Positions 1-10,281 of a stretch of 64,000 nt of DNA are shown piece by piece. The stretch is from positions 47,654,078 through 47,718,077 of the forward strand of contig OZ034971.1 in the NCBI GenBank assembly GCA_964030785.1, written 5' to 3'. This DNA is from Siderastrea siderea. Its lineage: Eukaryota > Cnidaria > Anthozoa > Scleractinia > Rhizangiidae. Position 1 is the stretch's first letter; the number at the start of each line of letters is the position of its first letter. The notes under the pieces are model-generated. The model did not search any database. It saw only the letters and a list, made by a program, of their open reading frames with translations, and was not told the origin of the DNA. The position numbers and the translations under genes were made by a program.

Positions 1-2
1 CA

Positions 3-1447
3 AATGCTGCCCTCACTGAAGGACAAAAACAGACTGATGGTTCGCCTGCAAGCTTGTCTGCAGCAGTACTAGAGCAAGAACAAGGGACGTCCGAGGTATA
101 AAACTGAATTATGTAAGGCAGCCGCAATTATAGAAGATGAAAACCTAAGCTATGGTATGGTAAGGGTCATATCAAGAAAAGTTATTGGCCAAGTTTGTTA
201 AGAATCTCTTGATCAAACACTACCTCATTTTGTGAACAACATTCTGGAGGGTAGGGTGGGAGTGGTTTTTGCGATTCCGAGAACTTATGCTTCTTGGCTG
301 CTGATGCTGCTGTCTGGTTACATAGAGTAGGATCTCTGTAAATTCTGCGATCAGGTGCTCCTCTTTATTTTTTCCAAAAGTTAGGAAAACAGAGTGCCTG
401 ATACATTTTTTAAATTAGTTGATTAGTTGTCTTCCCCACCCCCTCCCCCCCCCCCGAAAGATACGATCTGTCAACAACGTTTTCAGTGCCTTGTTAGAAC
501 AGCAAAACATATTTTCAAGACGTTTTTGAGACAAGCAGTTACAATTAACTTCCAACACCTCAAACACATTGAGTTTTTGCATGTGAACTGGTGCAAGGAA
601 AGGTTCTTAAGAGCAATTCAGGTTGGTGTGGGCAATGTTTTTAGACAGGCTCAGAGGCTGTTAATTATATAAAGAACAGGTCAGTTCTGTTAGCCAAATC
701 ACCAAAAGCCATCCAGAACATCTTTAAAATACATGATTTGTCTGAGATATTCTTTTTGCCTGTCCATCAGTTGCTGCCAAGGATTTTTGGATGAAAACTT
801 GAAAGGACAAATTTGGGAATGAGAAAACAAATTGCCATCTAAATCCTTTGAGCTGCACAGCAGCAAAAGCAAAGCCATCTTGGCCTGATGGCCAAGGCCA
901 CCTAGACCACCTCCATGGCTTGTTAACCTCTACTAAACATAGCACCAGTCCTATATATAACCTCTGTAAAAACATACTTCTCCCCCTCAGTTGCCCCTCA
1001 TGAAAAAGCTCCCCCCCTCACCAGTAATGTTTTAAGATTCCACATTGGTCTGTGCACTGAAAATTGAACCCAAACTTTGTCATTGATTTTCTGTAAGCTA
1101 TTTGGTTGTGGCTGAATGCTCCAGCATCAACATTTTTATCAGTCATCTTGCAGTTTTTTCAAAATAGTAACTGTTATGTGACAGATTAGCACTTGTGTTG
1201 ACAACATTCTTCTATCATTAGTGTCCCTTTTATATGGTTGAAACAGAACTTTAGCCCCCACTCTATTATCGTCCTACCTGCCTCTTTGTGACCTAAAATT
1301 TATAAGCCCCATTGTGGGGCTTGTTATGTATGAAGCCTTTGCTACCAAAGCCTTTGCTTTGTAATCACAATCTTTACCGGTATACATTAACTAACTTTTA
1401 ACTATTAAAATTAATGTTGCTTACAGGGGGAAACCAAGCAGGACTAA
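3..1447 (+). CDS. Possible 3' end of an unidentified gene (two exons)
   Basis: An open frame enters from the left edge (3-95) and reads a Gln/Glu/Ser-rich stretch (NAALTEGQKQTDGSPASLSA, then AVLEQEQGTSE). It stops being open just after a plausible donor (GAG|GTATAA). A pyrimidine-poor but usable acceptor (TTACAG) at 1421-1426 would join in phase 0 to a last exon 1427-1447 encoding GETKQD and a stop. The AATAAAG at about 1452 could be a poly(A) signal. No domain is visible and I do not recognise the protein. The rest of the gene, if real, lies to the left of the window. The donor is weak, so this is a tentative call. Confidence 0.27.
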
Positions 1448-2098
1448 ATCATAATAAAGCAAAGACAACAGAGCAAATGGCAACAGTGACAGGAGAATGG
1501 AATGCTCAAGACTCTATGTGAATCCGGTGTCAAGATCACATATTGAAAGTATTGCTGTGTACCAGTTATTTTGGATGCTTGTTACAAAGGCTGCTTGCAG
1601 TGAGGACTACAAGAGACTCATGGCCAAAAAAAAACAGTTGCATAATCAAATCTCTTTACTGATTGCCATGTAACATTGTTTTTTAATTTTATTGTCAATG
1701 AAAACCCTTAATTCTGTCACATATTCACTCAAGGTTGTATTAGTGTTGTACTTAAAGAGAATTAAATTTTGATTTCATCTACAAAGTCACAAGTTGCAGA
1801 TGGTACTAGGATTAGCCTGAAGTAACAAGACACTTTTTCATGTCCAGAATGCTATTCTGGTCCTAGAGGTTTTTCTTTCTTCTGCATAAACAAAATTAAG
1901 CCAATATATAATGAAGCAGCAACAACGAGCTACAAAGTAGTGAGGGATTAAACTTGCCACTTTGTGGCTCATTGTCTTAGATTTGTTTGAGGAGAAGAAA
2001 GGAAAACCTCTTGGACCATGGTACCAGGAAGCTTTATACAATAAAAGAATAACTGAATCATGAGTCACAATTATTACTCAGTGTTGGGTTGGATAGCT
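1448..2098. other. Intergenic, no gene seen
   Basis: AT-rich sequence with short chance ORFs on both strands and no splice-flanked coding segment I can support. It probably includes the 3' untranslated region of the putative gene to the left. Confidence 0.4.
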
Positions 2099-2100
2099 TA

Positions 2101-2977
2101 CATTACTTGCAAAAAATTTCAGACAATTTTAATTTCGGACAAAAATAGTGTCCAAAAATAAAACCGTCCGAAATTTTTAAGCGTCCGAAATTTTTACAGT
2201 ACAGTACAAAACTTGAAAGTACTTTCTTGGGCGACGCCATCACATATTCAAGGCCAATATACATGATATAGCTAAGATTCATAAAGATTTTATGAAGGAC
2301 AAAAACAGAGAAAAATTCCATTTTGCAGTTGCTATTTCAATCTTCGATCCAAGCCCAGTTTTATGATTATTGCACCGGCACTGCCAGTGCCAGTGGTGCT
2401 AGTCCTCTTTTGCTTCATAATCAATCAACACAATTAAAAGGTCCTCTTCATAGTCACTAGCGTGTGGTTCTTCTTCATCTGTAGCTGTTGGTGACTGAGG
2501 TGATTGATCAAGAAGCTCATAGTTCTTTCGAATAAGTTCTTTGAGACGAAGAAGAAGAAACCGCTTGCTGTCGTCAATTTTAAACGTAGCTTGAAGGACT
2601 ATCTGAAGCCCTCCCATTGCAATTGGAGAAGGTCGATACTTTTCATCCTGAACTGTTGCATCGATACTGCCGAACTCTACCGAACTCTAGTTGAGACTCT
2701 GCTTGAGAGTGACAAAACCTTGATTGAATTTGTGTTTTTCCCCTCCGTGTATCTGTAAAACCTTGAGGGTGCAGTAAAACCATCATTTTCACGGCTTTTA
2801 CTTCAGTCTAATTCATGTTTTGTAGGCGTAAATCTGCTTTAGGCATGTTTCAGCAAACTGTCTGAAATTTTTGTCCGAAATTTGTCCGAAATGAGAGAAA
2901 AAGTGTCCGAAAATTAAACGTCCGAAATCAGAGAAAACGTCCGAATTTTTAACGTCCGAAATTTTTTGCAAGTAATG
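2101..2977. mobile_element. 877-bp DNA transposon with TA target duplication
   Basis: Both ends carry the inverted sequence CATTACTTGCAAAAAATTTC, flanked by TA on each side (2099-2100 and 2978-2979). The subterminal parts repeat a CGTCCGAAATTTTT-like motif several times in inverted orientation at the two ends. Inside, a minus-strand frame stays open across about 2399-2690. It gives a Lys/Leu-rich then strongly acidic peptide (including KDDSKRF-like and SDYEEDLLIVLIDYEAKED-like stretches) that I do not recognise. This looks like a non-autonomous element or a decayed autonomous one. The TA duplication fits the Tc1/mariner superfamily, but the family is not assigned. Confidence 0.75.
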
Positions 2978-3069
2978 TATTTGTTTACTTTTCTAAGAGG
3001 GTACAGTAAGAGTATTAGGCAAGACAAATGTTAAACATTTAAAAATGTCCACTTGGAGAAATTAAATGT

Positions 3070-3315
3070 AAACAGCAGCATACTGTTCATTGCCATTCGT
3101 CTGAATGTCCAGAGTTGAGGATTTCATCCACAGACTCAAACGTTAGTACTCCTTGTACAGCATAATTTATAAACAGTACCGCAGGAAAGTACTGCTCAGT
3201 AGCTTTTATTTGGATTATCACACTTAGGATTTCATGCACAGACTCAAACGTGAGCAGCATAACAAAGAGTACCACAATGAAGTACTGCTCAGTAGCTTTC
3301 AGTTGAACCTGTTGA
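3070..3315 (+). repeat. Two units of the ~106-bp dispersed satellite
   Basis: Two diverged tandem units carry the hallmarks GGATTTCATCCACAGACTC and AAGTACTGCTCAGTAGCTTT. The same unit recurs at 39497-40017, 43930-44009 and 59351-59428. This copy ends about 180 bp before the start codon of the LRR membrane protein gene. Confidence 0.85.
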
Positions 3316-3358
3316 ATTAAGATTTCTTCCACAAACTGGAAACTCGCCCTCAACTGAT

Positions 3359-3428
3359 CACGTGATGTCTCTGTCACACCTGATCACGTGACACCCTTAT
3401 GGATTCATGGGTACTTGCCCATCACGTG
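3359..3428. promoter_or_regulatory. Three CACGTG E-boxes upstream of the LRR receptor gene
   Basis: CACGTG occurs at 3359-3364, 3385-3390 and 3423-3428, each preceded by AT or GAT (ATCACGTG). They lie 67-136 bp before the ATG at 3495, where a proximal promoter or 5' leader is expected. The extended core resembles sites bound by MiT/TFE, USF or Myc-family bHLH factors. That reading is inference from motif alone. Confidence 0.5.
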
Positions 3429-3494
3429 TATCTCAAAGCGGTGTAAACATTCCCGGAAACATTATTCAGTGCATCTCATTCAAAGTAAAAGCCT

Positions 3495-6400
3495 ATGACT
3501 ATGGCTCGCAGATATTTGTTCAAATCGATCCTTCTGTTAACCGGCGTATTTGCCGTTTTGACTTTCTGTTTTTGCTGCAAACAATGTCACTCTCTCAAAC
3601 GTCGCAGATTGGGTGTGCCAAAAATCGACTCAAAGTGGCTGTCTTACCAAACGAACACGTTGCAGTCTGCGGGTGGAGACATAAACATCATTAACGACAT
3701 TAACGATCTTGTAGGTAAGCGATGACTGATCTCGTTACAAAATCGCTTTAGCAGAGTTTATTTATACACCTGCGTTTTCGAAAAAGAAACTTAAAAAAGC
3801 GATGGCAAGCATTTCCCAAACATGGGAGGTATTACTTCTCTAAGAGCTGAAATGTATGAAGTTTCAAGGCCTATCAGGGTCTACCAGTACAAGTTTGATC
3901 TGCTGCCATCGATTTTTAGTGTATGATGTTATATCATTTCCACTTTGGTCCCTTGCGAGCCGTGAGATGCTGTTAACCTACGGTGAAGTCTGGTCAAATC
4001 TAATATATAGATTTAAGCCTCATGTCACTCCCTAATTCAACCTTTCAGTTGAAACTGAAAAACCCTTAGAAAGGTTTCGCAGAAGAGACTTTCGATTTTT
4101 CGGCGTAAAGCGGAAGTAAAGCGGAAGTACACGTTATCCGGTCGTACTTCCGGGAAGTTTCAAGGAAAAGCCTTTCTCCAACATCCACCCACCATCAAGC
4201 AAACCTGGATGTTTTTTCGCTTATTCTTATCGTCTCCAAGAAGATCGAGCCACACTTTCACTCTCAAACTATCCTTAATATGGCTTAAGTTTCGTTTCGG
4301 CTAGTAAACCATTCCCTCTTTGACTCGCATAGGTGGTACCGTGACTTATTAGGGCAATCAAAATACGTCGATTGACACTTAAAACTGTCGACCGACACTT
4401 GTAACTGTCGATCGAGGGTTATAACTGTCGACCGACGGCCTTATTCTTTTCGACAGTAATAAGTGTCGGTGTACAGTTATTAACTGTCGATGGACAGTTG
4501 CTAACTGTCTAAGCGAAAAATAAAGCGCTATTTTTGATGGCCCTAATAATCCATGCGCGATACAAGAGCATTCATTTGGTAATATTGCGAGCCGTAAATC
4601 CGAACAAGTTGCTCCTATTTCTTCAATCAGAAGGAGCTGTATAAATTGTTTAATTAGTTACCTCAACTATGGAGTTTTTAGCTTTTTCCCTTGTTTGTTG
4701 TTGTTGTTTTCAGGCACAGAAAAGATGACAAAGAACTACAGTAAAAACTTTGCTTATGGTTGTTTGTATGAGATTCCGATACCGAACACCACATTAGACA
4801 CGACGTTTACACCCGAGCAAGAAAAAGCTGTTCTCATGGAATTATTTAACCAAACAAAGGGTCACAATTGGGAAAATAACACTTTCTGGGGAAATGACTC
4901 TGTGTCCCACTGCCTCTGGTATGGAATAACATGTGATAATACTAGTCACAGTTACGTCATCAGCATATCTTTGGTGGAGAACAACCTCCGAGGGTCCCTT
5001 CCTGGTACCCTCTGGAAGTTACGTAATCTACAGGGCTTGTGCGTTTACGGTAACAGTAGACTGACAGGAAAGCTGGATACAATCCTGTCTGCTAATATGA
5101 CTGCCTTACTTCGTCTAGATCTTGCCTTTAACAAAATCTCCAGCACGATTCCTGGTGCAATTCTAGTAAGAATGGAGTCTCTGGTGAAAATACAACTTTG
5201 CTGTCAAATGGGGAGAGGTCTTTCTGGAGAAATTCCAAGGGACATTGGAAATTTAACGGACTTGCAAGTCCTTAGTCTTGGGCAAAACAATGTTAGTGGT
5301 TCGATTCCGAAGAGCATCGGAAGGCTAAAAAAGCTATGGTTTTTGGATCTTGAAACGGCTACACTGAGTGGTGGCTTTGAAAATCTGTTCAAACTGTCAT
5401 CTTTACGTTATCTGCACGTTTCTCTTGCTGGACTACAAGGATCTCTACCCGATGAATTTGGGCTTTTCTTTCCTTCCATGAGGCAATGTCTCTTGTCAGG
5501 GAACCACTTTACTGGAAAAATACCTTCAACAATGGGCAACATGACAAACTTAGAGCACTTAGACTTAGCAAATAACCATCTTTGGGGACAAATACCAAAA
5601 AGCATCGGTTCCTTAGCAATGCTTCAAGTTGCCGACTTTAGTGAAAACCAGTTTACTTCATTGCAACCAGGGATTAAGTTTGAGTCCCAGTCTATGGAAG
5701 TGCTTCTGCTAGCTGGCAATCATAATCTCACCGTGAACTTCAATGTTCTGTTAGAAGCCTTAGAACCAATAAATGGGTCATTAAGTATACTCAACGTAAG
5801 CGATTGCAACTTTTTTGGCACGATTTCGACAAAGCTCTGGGACTTCAGAAATTTAATCTTTGTGGATTTAGAGAATAACAGTTTATCTGGAGAACTTCCT
5901 AAGCCCACTGATAACTTTTTTATGGTTCTTCTTCATCTCGATGTGTCAGGGAACAATCTTTCCGGAGAGATTCCTGCACAATTCGCCAGGCTACAGGAGC
6001 TGCAATTCCTTGACGTTTCCGAAAATCCACTTATGCATGAAATCGATGAGGACGAGGAGATTTTACCCAAATACATGAGGGTTGATTTTACAACCTTAAC
6101 GCGTAGAAATCCATCAGAAGAGTTCAAATGCCCCAATGCCCGTCTCAACTACAACGATGGACTGGTGGTTTTAGATCCCAGATATTACCGTTACCGTTTT
6201 TGCATCTGTGATATTGGATATTATGGTTCTGGCAAGGTTTGCTTACCTTGCATGAACAGTGCTGTGTGCAAGAACCAAAAGCTTCACGATCAACGCATGG
6301 TTATGAATGCTGGTTACTGGCCATCGTCGCGGGGTGATAAGAACGTGACCCATCTTGTCAAGTGCTCACAAAAATTAGGTTTTAGCTCACGAGAAATTAC

Positions 6401-7913
6401 ACCGTGCAACCCAACGGGCGCTTGCGATTGCCGAATCGTATGGTTCAAGGAAGGCAACAAGATAGAGACCAGACCAGCAACAGTCTGCAGAATGTCTTGT
6501 CTTTGCCGTAAAGGCAGTAAAGACCGGTTTTGTTCGCGCTGTGAAGATGGATATTTTAAGCAGGGAATCCTCTGCTACACCTGCCCTAAGACTGAAAGTA
6601 CTGTCTACATTTTGGTTGCTCTCGTTTTAACCATGGTCATACTAACTCTTGCGTTTGTCTTGTACACGAAGAAGCGCCTTCTGTCAGTTTTGATTGCCTT
6701 TGCCCAAATAACAATTTTGTTCGTATTAGCCATGTTTCGGATCATTCCAGGATGGTTTCTCGAAATCAACACGATTGTCCTTATCGTTGGTTTAGCTGGA
6801 AGGGGAAAGGCCTCGCGAGGAATTCTGAAGATCAGCATCTTTTATTTACAAACCTTGGATGCGCTGATTTCCAACACTGATATTTGGCCACGAGAGGTTC
6901 TTCAAGCCCAACATTACATGAGCAGTGTTTTTAACCTTCACTTTTCAGGCTTTGCTTGTGTGTTTCCTACCTTATTCACACCACTTGGTGAGATTTTGCT
7001 GCTCATCCTCCTTCCGGTCATGTGTATTTTGTGCTTTTGGCTGTATTTTGCAATCGGGCGTGTTCTTCATAGACTTTGGAATCCGCTGGACAGGCTATTC
7101 CCGTCACGAAATAGCTGTTTACAGCTAACTATTATATCTCTTAACCTGACTTATTTTCCTATCGTGAAGAAAACGGCGTCTGTCTTGGCTCACTGCGATG
7201 AAGATAGCAGTCACCGTTACTTACGAGAGGCACCGTGGCAAGAATGCGAAGGTCATGTATACACAACCATACAAGCACTGGGATGGCTTGCATTGGTGCT
7301 CTATGTGGGTGGAATACCCTTCGGGGTGTTTTTACCTCTTCTACTGAAGTATGCTCGAACAAGAGACGAACTTGCCCGTGGAGAACGAGAGACTTTAGAT
7401 AGCTGGTTAGGTTCTATCGACCTACCATACAAGAAAGGCTTCCGTTCATATTTTGAGATACTTTTCTTGATGAGACGTATGTTAATTGCATTCTCGCTTT
7501 CTTTCATCCCGCGTGCATCACCATTTCAAACGATTGCAGTTTGCTCTGTTCTTTTGGCCAGTCTATGTTTTCAGGCTTTCTTCAGGCCCTTTGTAAATTC
7601 TTACCAGAATATTCCTTTTGAAAACGCAGCAGAGACTGTGGTTCTGTTGATTCTGCATTTCTCCTTCATGAACATTAGATATGCAGTCCTGAATCCGAAG
7701 TCGTCAACGTCTATTGTTTGGATGTTGATGATATCCAACTTAATCGTGCTCTTCTTCATAGTTATTTCCATAATCGTGCTGCTTGGAAGAGTGGCCCATG
7801 CTGTACCTAACGGGGAACGTGCATCCGCGGAGACTTCCCACCAAGGACCGGACATTGCCGGAACAGTTTCCTCTTCAGCGAGGCTTGTTGAGGATGTACC
7901 ACAGCCCAGTTAA
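3495..7913 (+). CDS. Plant-type LRR multi-pass membrane receptor-like protein, 1139 aa
   Basis: Exons are 3495-3714 and 4714-7913, joined in phase 1 (GTAG|GTAAGC to TTTTCAG|GCACA). Exon 1 encodes a basic N-terminus (MTMARRYLFK) and a hydrophobic core, a signal peptide or anchor. The second Met (3501) has the better Kozak context. Exon 2 encodes, in order: an N-terminal LRR cap at about 120-150 with the W...C-W-G-I-x-C pattern of plant LRR receptors; about 12-14 LRRs at about 150-540, nine of them with the plant-specific LxGxIP-like signature (LSGEIP, FTGKIP, LWGQIP); a Cys-rich stalk at about 545-700 (CICDIGYYG, CRMSCLCRKG, FCSRCEDGYF); eight or nine hydrophobic segments from about 700 to 1099; and a polar tail with no recognisable kinase or other signalling domain. 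N-glycosylation sequons are abundant in the ectodomain. The product is probably a surface receptor or channel-like protein. I know of no characterised vertebrate counterpart. Confidence 0.85.
4346..4549. mobile_element. 204-bp MITE made of short palindromic units, in the LRR gene intron
   Basis: The ends match as an inverted repeat, TTATTAGGGCAATCAAAATA against a copy reading GCCCTAATAA on the right. The interior is a run of about 20-bp units built on ACTGTCGACCGACACTTGTA, first direct and then inverted. It lies wholly in the single intron of the LRR membrane protein gene. The superfamily is not assigned. Confidence 0.7.
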
Positions 7914-8696
7914 CCTTGGTTTCCACTTGTAAACATGACAGCACAAGAATTATCGCCAGGGCGTTCCCACTATGCGATAAGCACAGGCACAAACGGCGAC
8001 ATACAGAGAAAGCTGCTGAGTACTTGTGGTTGCACTTATCTCACTCCGCTTCCCTACTTGCTAAATACGCACAGTCTACATGGCAGGCGCCAAGAGAGGG
8101 AGTCTTTTCCCTTTCTTTTTCCGTTTCGTGCTTGTGTCCCGCTCATGCTAATTTCCCCACTCCCTTTTAGCGCCTTCCTTGCAGGCTGAAATAAACGTAG
8201 CCCAGCAAAAGAACATATATGTTATTAAATTAGCTTTTTCGGCCCACGTTGGGAAAATATGGGCGAGTTCCTTTCTTTGGAAGTTTATGCGAGACCAATA
8301 TTTTCAAAATACGGACCGAACAAGCTTGTTCAATAAAGTATTTATTATTATGGTTTTTATGGTCCTTTACAAATTTGCGGACAGCAGAGCATAATTCTGT
8401 TGGTAAGCGCGCGCGCTACAAAGAAGAATGAAGGGTAAAAACGATTTTCGTCATTTTTCTTTCTCGCGGAGGTTTTTTTAACCAAAATTATTGGCAAGAT
8501 AGTCAGGACAAAGTTTCTACTTCATACAAAACTGTCTTCTCCTTTTCAATTTTTCCAAAACACAATTCACTGAATTTTTTTTGTTACCCGTCCACCCTAG
8601 CGGTCCGTAAAGGAAAATTCGGACCGCTCAGGGAACCAATCAGAATGCTTATTTTCAGCGCCGACCATTTCAGCTACATAATAATCAGGGGCACCC
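7914..8696. other. 3' flank of the LRR gene
   Basis: This should contain the 3' untranslated region. No further coding segment is supported. Two AATAAA hexamers (8190-8195 and about 8333) could end the transcript. Confidence 0.5.
8190..8195 (+). terminator. Candidate poly(A) signal of the LRR receptor gene
   Basis: AATAAA lies 277 bp after the stop codon at 7911-7913. A second hexamer (CAATAAAG, about 8333) lies further on. Which one is used cannot be told from the sequence. Confidence 0.4.
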
Positions 8697-8716
8697 AACT
8701 GTTCGTTTCGGCGGAA

Positions 8717-9460
8717 TAGGGAACTTAAGCAAGCACGACGGCGACAGCTGACGAGAACGTCACAAGACAAAAGGTTTAATTAGGAAAACAATGACTCTGC
8801 ACGTGCGATAGAGATTTTTGTACATTTCTTTGCCGTCGTCTGCAAAACAACAACAACAACAGCGAACTTAAGCAAACACGACGGCGACGGCTGACGAGAA
8901 CGTCACAAAAAAAGGTTTAATTAGGAAAACAATGACTCTGCACGTGCGATACAGATTTTGGTACATTTCTTTGCCGTCCCCTGCAAAACAACAACGTGAA
9001 ATGACCAAATTCAAAGTTTTATGTTGAACGTGAACACACGACTGTGAATTTCTTTTTTCTACCTGAACTGTAACGCTGTCCTTACAGAGTCAGCTCCCGG
9101 ATTGTTCGGCTTCATTAGACAGATTGAACGAGTTGAAACTATCGCGAAGAAGTTAGAAATATTTGGAAGTCATTTTTAAACTGACGTTTTCCTTGGCGTT
9201 GCCGTCGTGGTTGCTTAAGTTCCCTAATGTGAAATGACCAAATTCAAAGTTTTATGTAGAACGTGAACACACGACAGTGAATTTTCTTTTTTCTACCTGA
9301 ACTGTAACGCTGTCCTTACAGAGTCAGCTCCCGGATTATTCGGCTACATTAGACAGATTGAACGAGTTGAAACTATCGTGAAAACGTTTGAAATATTTGG
9401 AAGTCATTTTTAAAGTGACGTTTTCCTTGGCGTTGCCGTCGTGGTTGCTTAAGTTCCCTA
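8717..9460. mobile_element. Compound MITE with duplicated left and right arms
   Basis: The outer ends are inverted copies of TAGGGAACTTAAGCAA followed by a CACGACGGC block. The left arm is present twice in tandem (about 8717-8865 and 8866-8995, both containing TTTAATTAGGAAAACAATGA). The right arm is also present twice (about 8996-9227 and 9228-9460, both starting GTGAAATGACCAAATTCAAA). The order is therefore left-left-right-right. A 9-bp direct repeat AACTGTTCG lies close outside each end (8697-8705 and 9460-9468), but on the left it is separated from the terminal repeat by 11 bp, so the target duplication is uncertain. Confidence 0.75.
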
Positions 9461-9479
9461 ACTGTTCGGCAGGCCTAAA

Positions 9480-10089
9480 TCGCCTAGATATTCGGATTTA
9501 ATTACAGTGAAAACTAGAAATTTCTTTGGCGAAACATCGCCTCAGACTCTCGAAACGAGGGGACTGGTTTATTCTTATTGTTTTCGGAGGGACAAAGATG
9601 TCGTTTAGAGTGTAAAATAAGGTCAGCTAGCATTTTCGGTCAGCCATTAGCAGCGCGGAAATTCGGCGGATAGGATTTCGTTTCCTAAAATTTTCTGTGG
9701 CCTAAAGTTACAGCTAAAAACGCTGAACAGAGCAACCTCAAAAAGCTCTCAATCTAGGAAAGCAGAAAATGATGTTTCAAGTATTTTGCTAATATTTTCT
9801 CGTTGGGTGCCCTTGAATAATATTGGCCAGCAAAAAGCACGCGCAGTCGGAAAAGGCTAAACTACAACATGGTTGCAATAAACTCGAAATAAGCACAAGA
9901 AAAAGGAAAAAATCTTTCGTTCTTGTTCTCCTGCTCGTCTCACGTCGAGTTTTCACACGACGTTTCTTATCGCACAAGTGGGAAACGAGCTTCAGGCGTT
10001 CTCCGGGTGAGAAACTAAGTTATCAGCATTTATTTATTTAAAGCGTATGCACGAAATGCGACGAATGGTAGCGACATTACGCGAAAATT
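9480..10089. other. Intergenic, nothing recognised
   Basis: No gene or clear repeat is seen. Short ORFs on both strands lack splice or domain support. Confidence 0.4.
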
Positions 10090-10281
10090 AACAAATAAAA
10101 AAGCCAAAACCGTGCTTTGTTCTGTGATAAAGCACGCAAGGAAGTGACGAGAGCACTCAAGAAGTGTAGGGTGAACACGAGCCGCAGGCGAGTGCTTCTC
10201 CCTGCTTCTCGAGTGCTCTCGTCACTTCCTTGAGTTCTTTATCACAGAACAAAGCACGGTTTTGGCTTTTTTTATTTGTTT
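10090..10281. mobile_element. Foldback hairpin element (about 75-bp arms)
   Basis: The left arm (10090-10165) and right arm (10203-10280) are nearly perfect inverted copies. Each contains CCAAAACCGTGCTTTGTTCT and GGAAGTGACGAGAGCACTC, separated by a loop of about 37 bp. A related GATAAAGCACGC fragment appears at about 10446. This is a typical foldback MITE; transcribed, it would form a long hairpin. Confidence 0.8.

Noticed and set aside
427..672. 81-codon plus-strand ORF near the left edge
   Set aside because: Proline run from a C-rich stretch at the start and no family pattern. It is not spliced to anything and lies in a putative intron.
8850..8866. CAA-rich run as a polyglutamine coding exon
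   Set aside because: Inside a MITE arm with no open frame around it.
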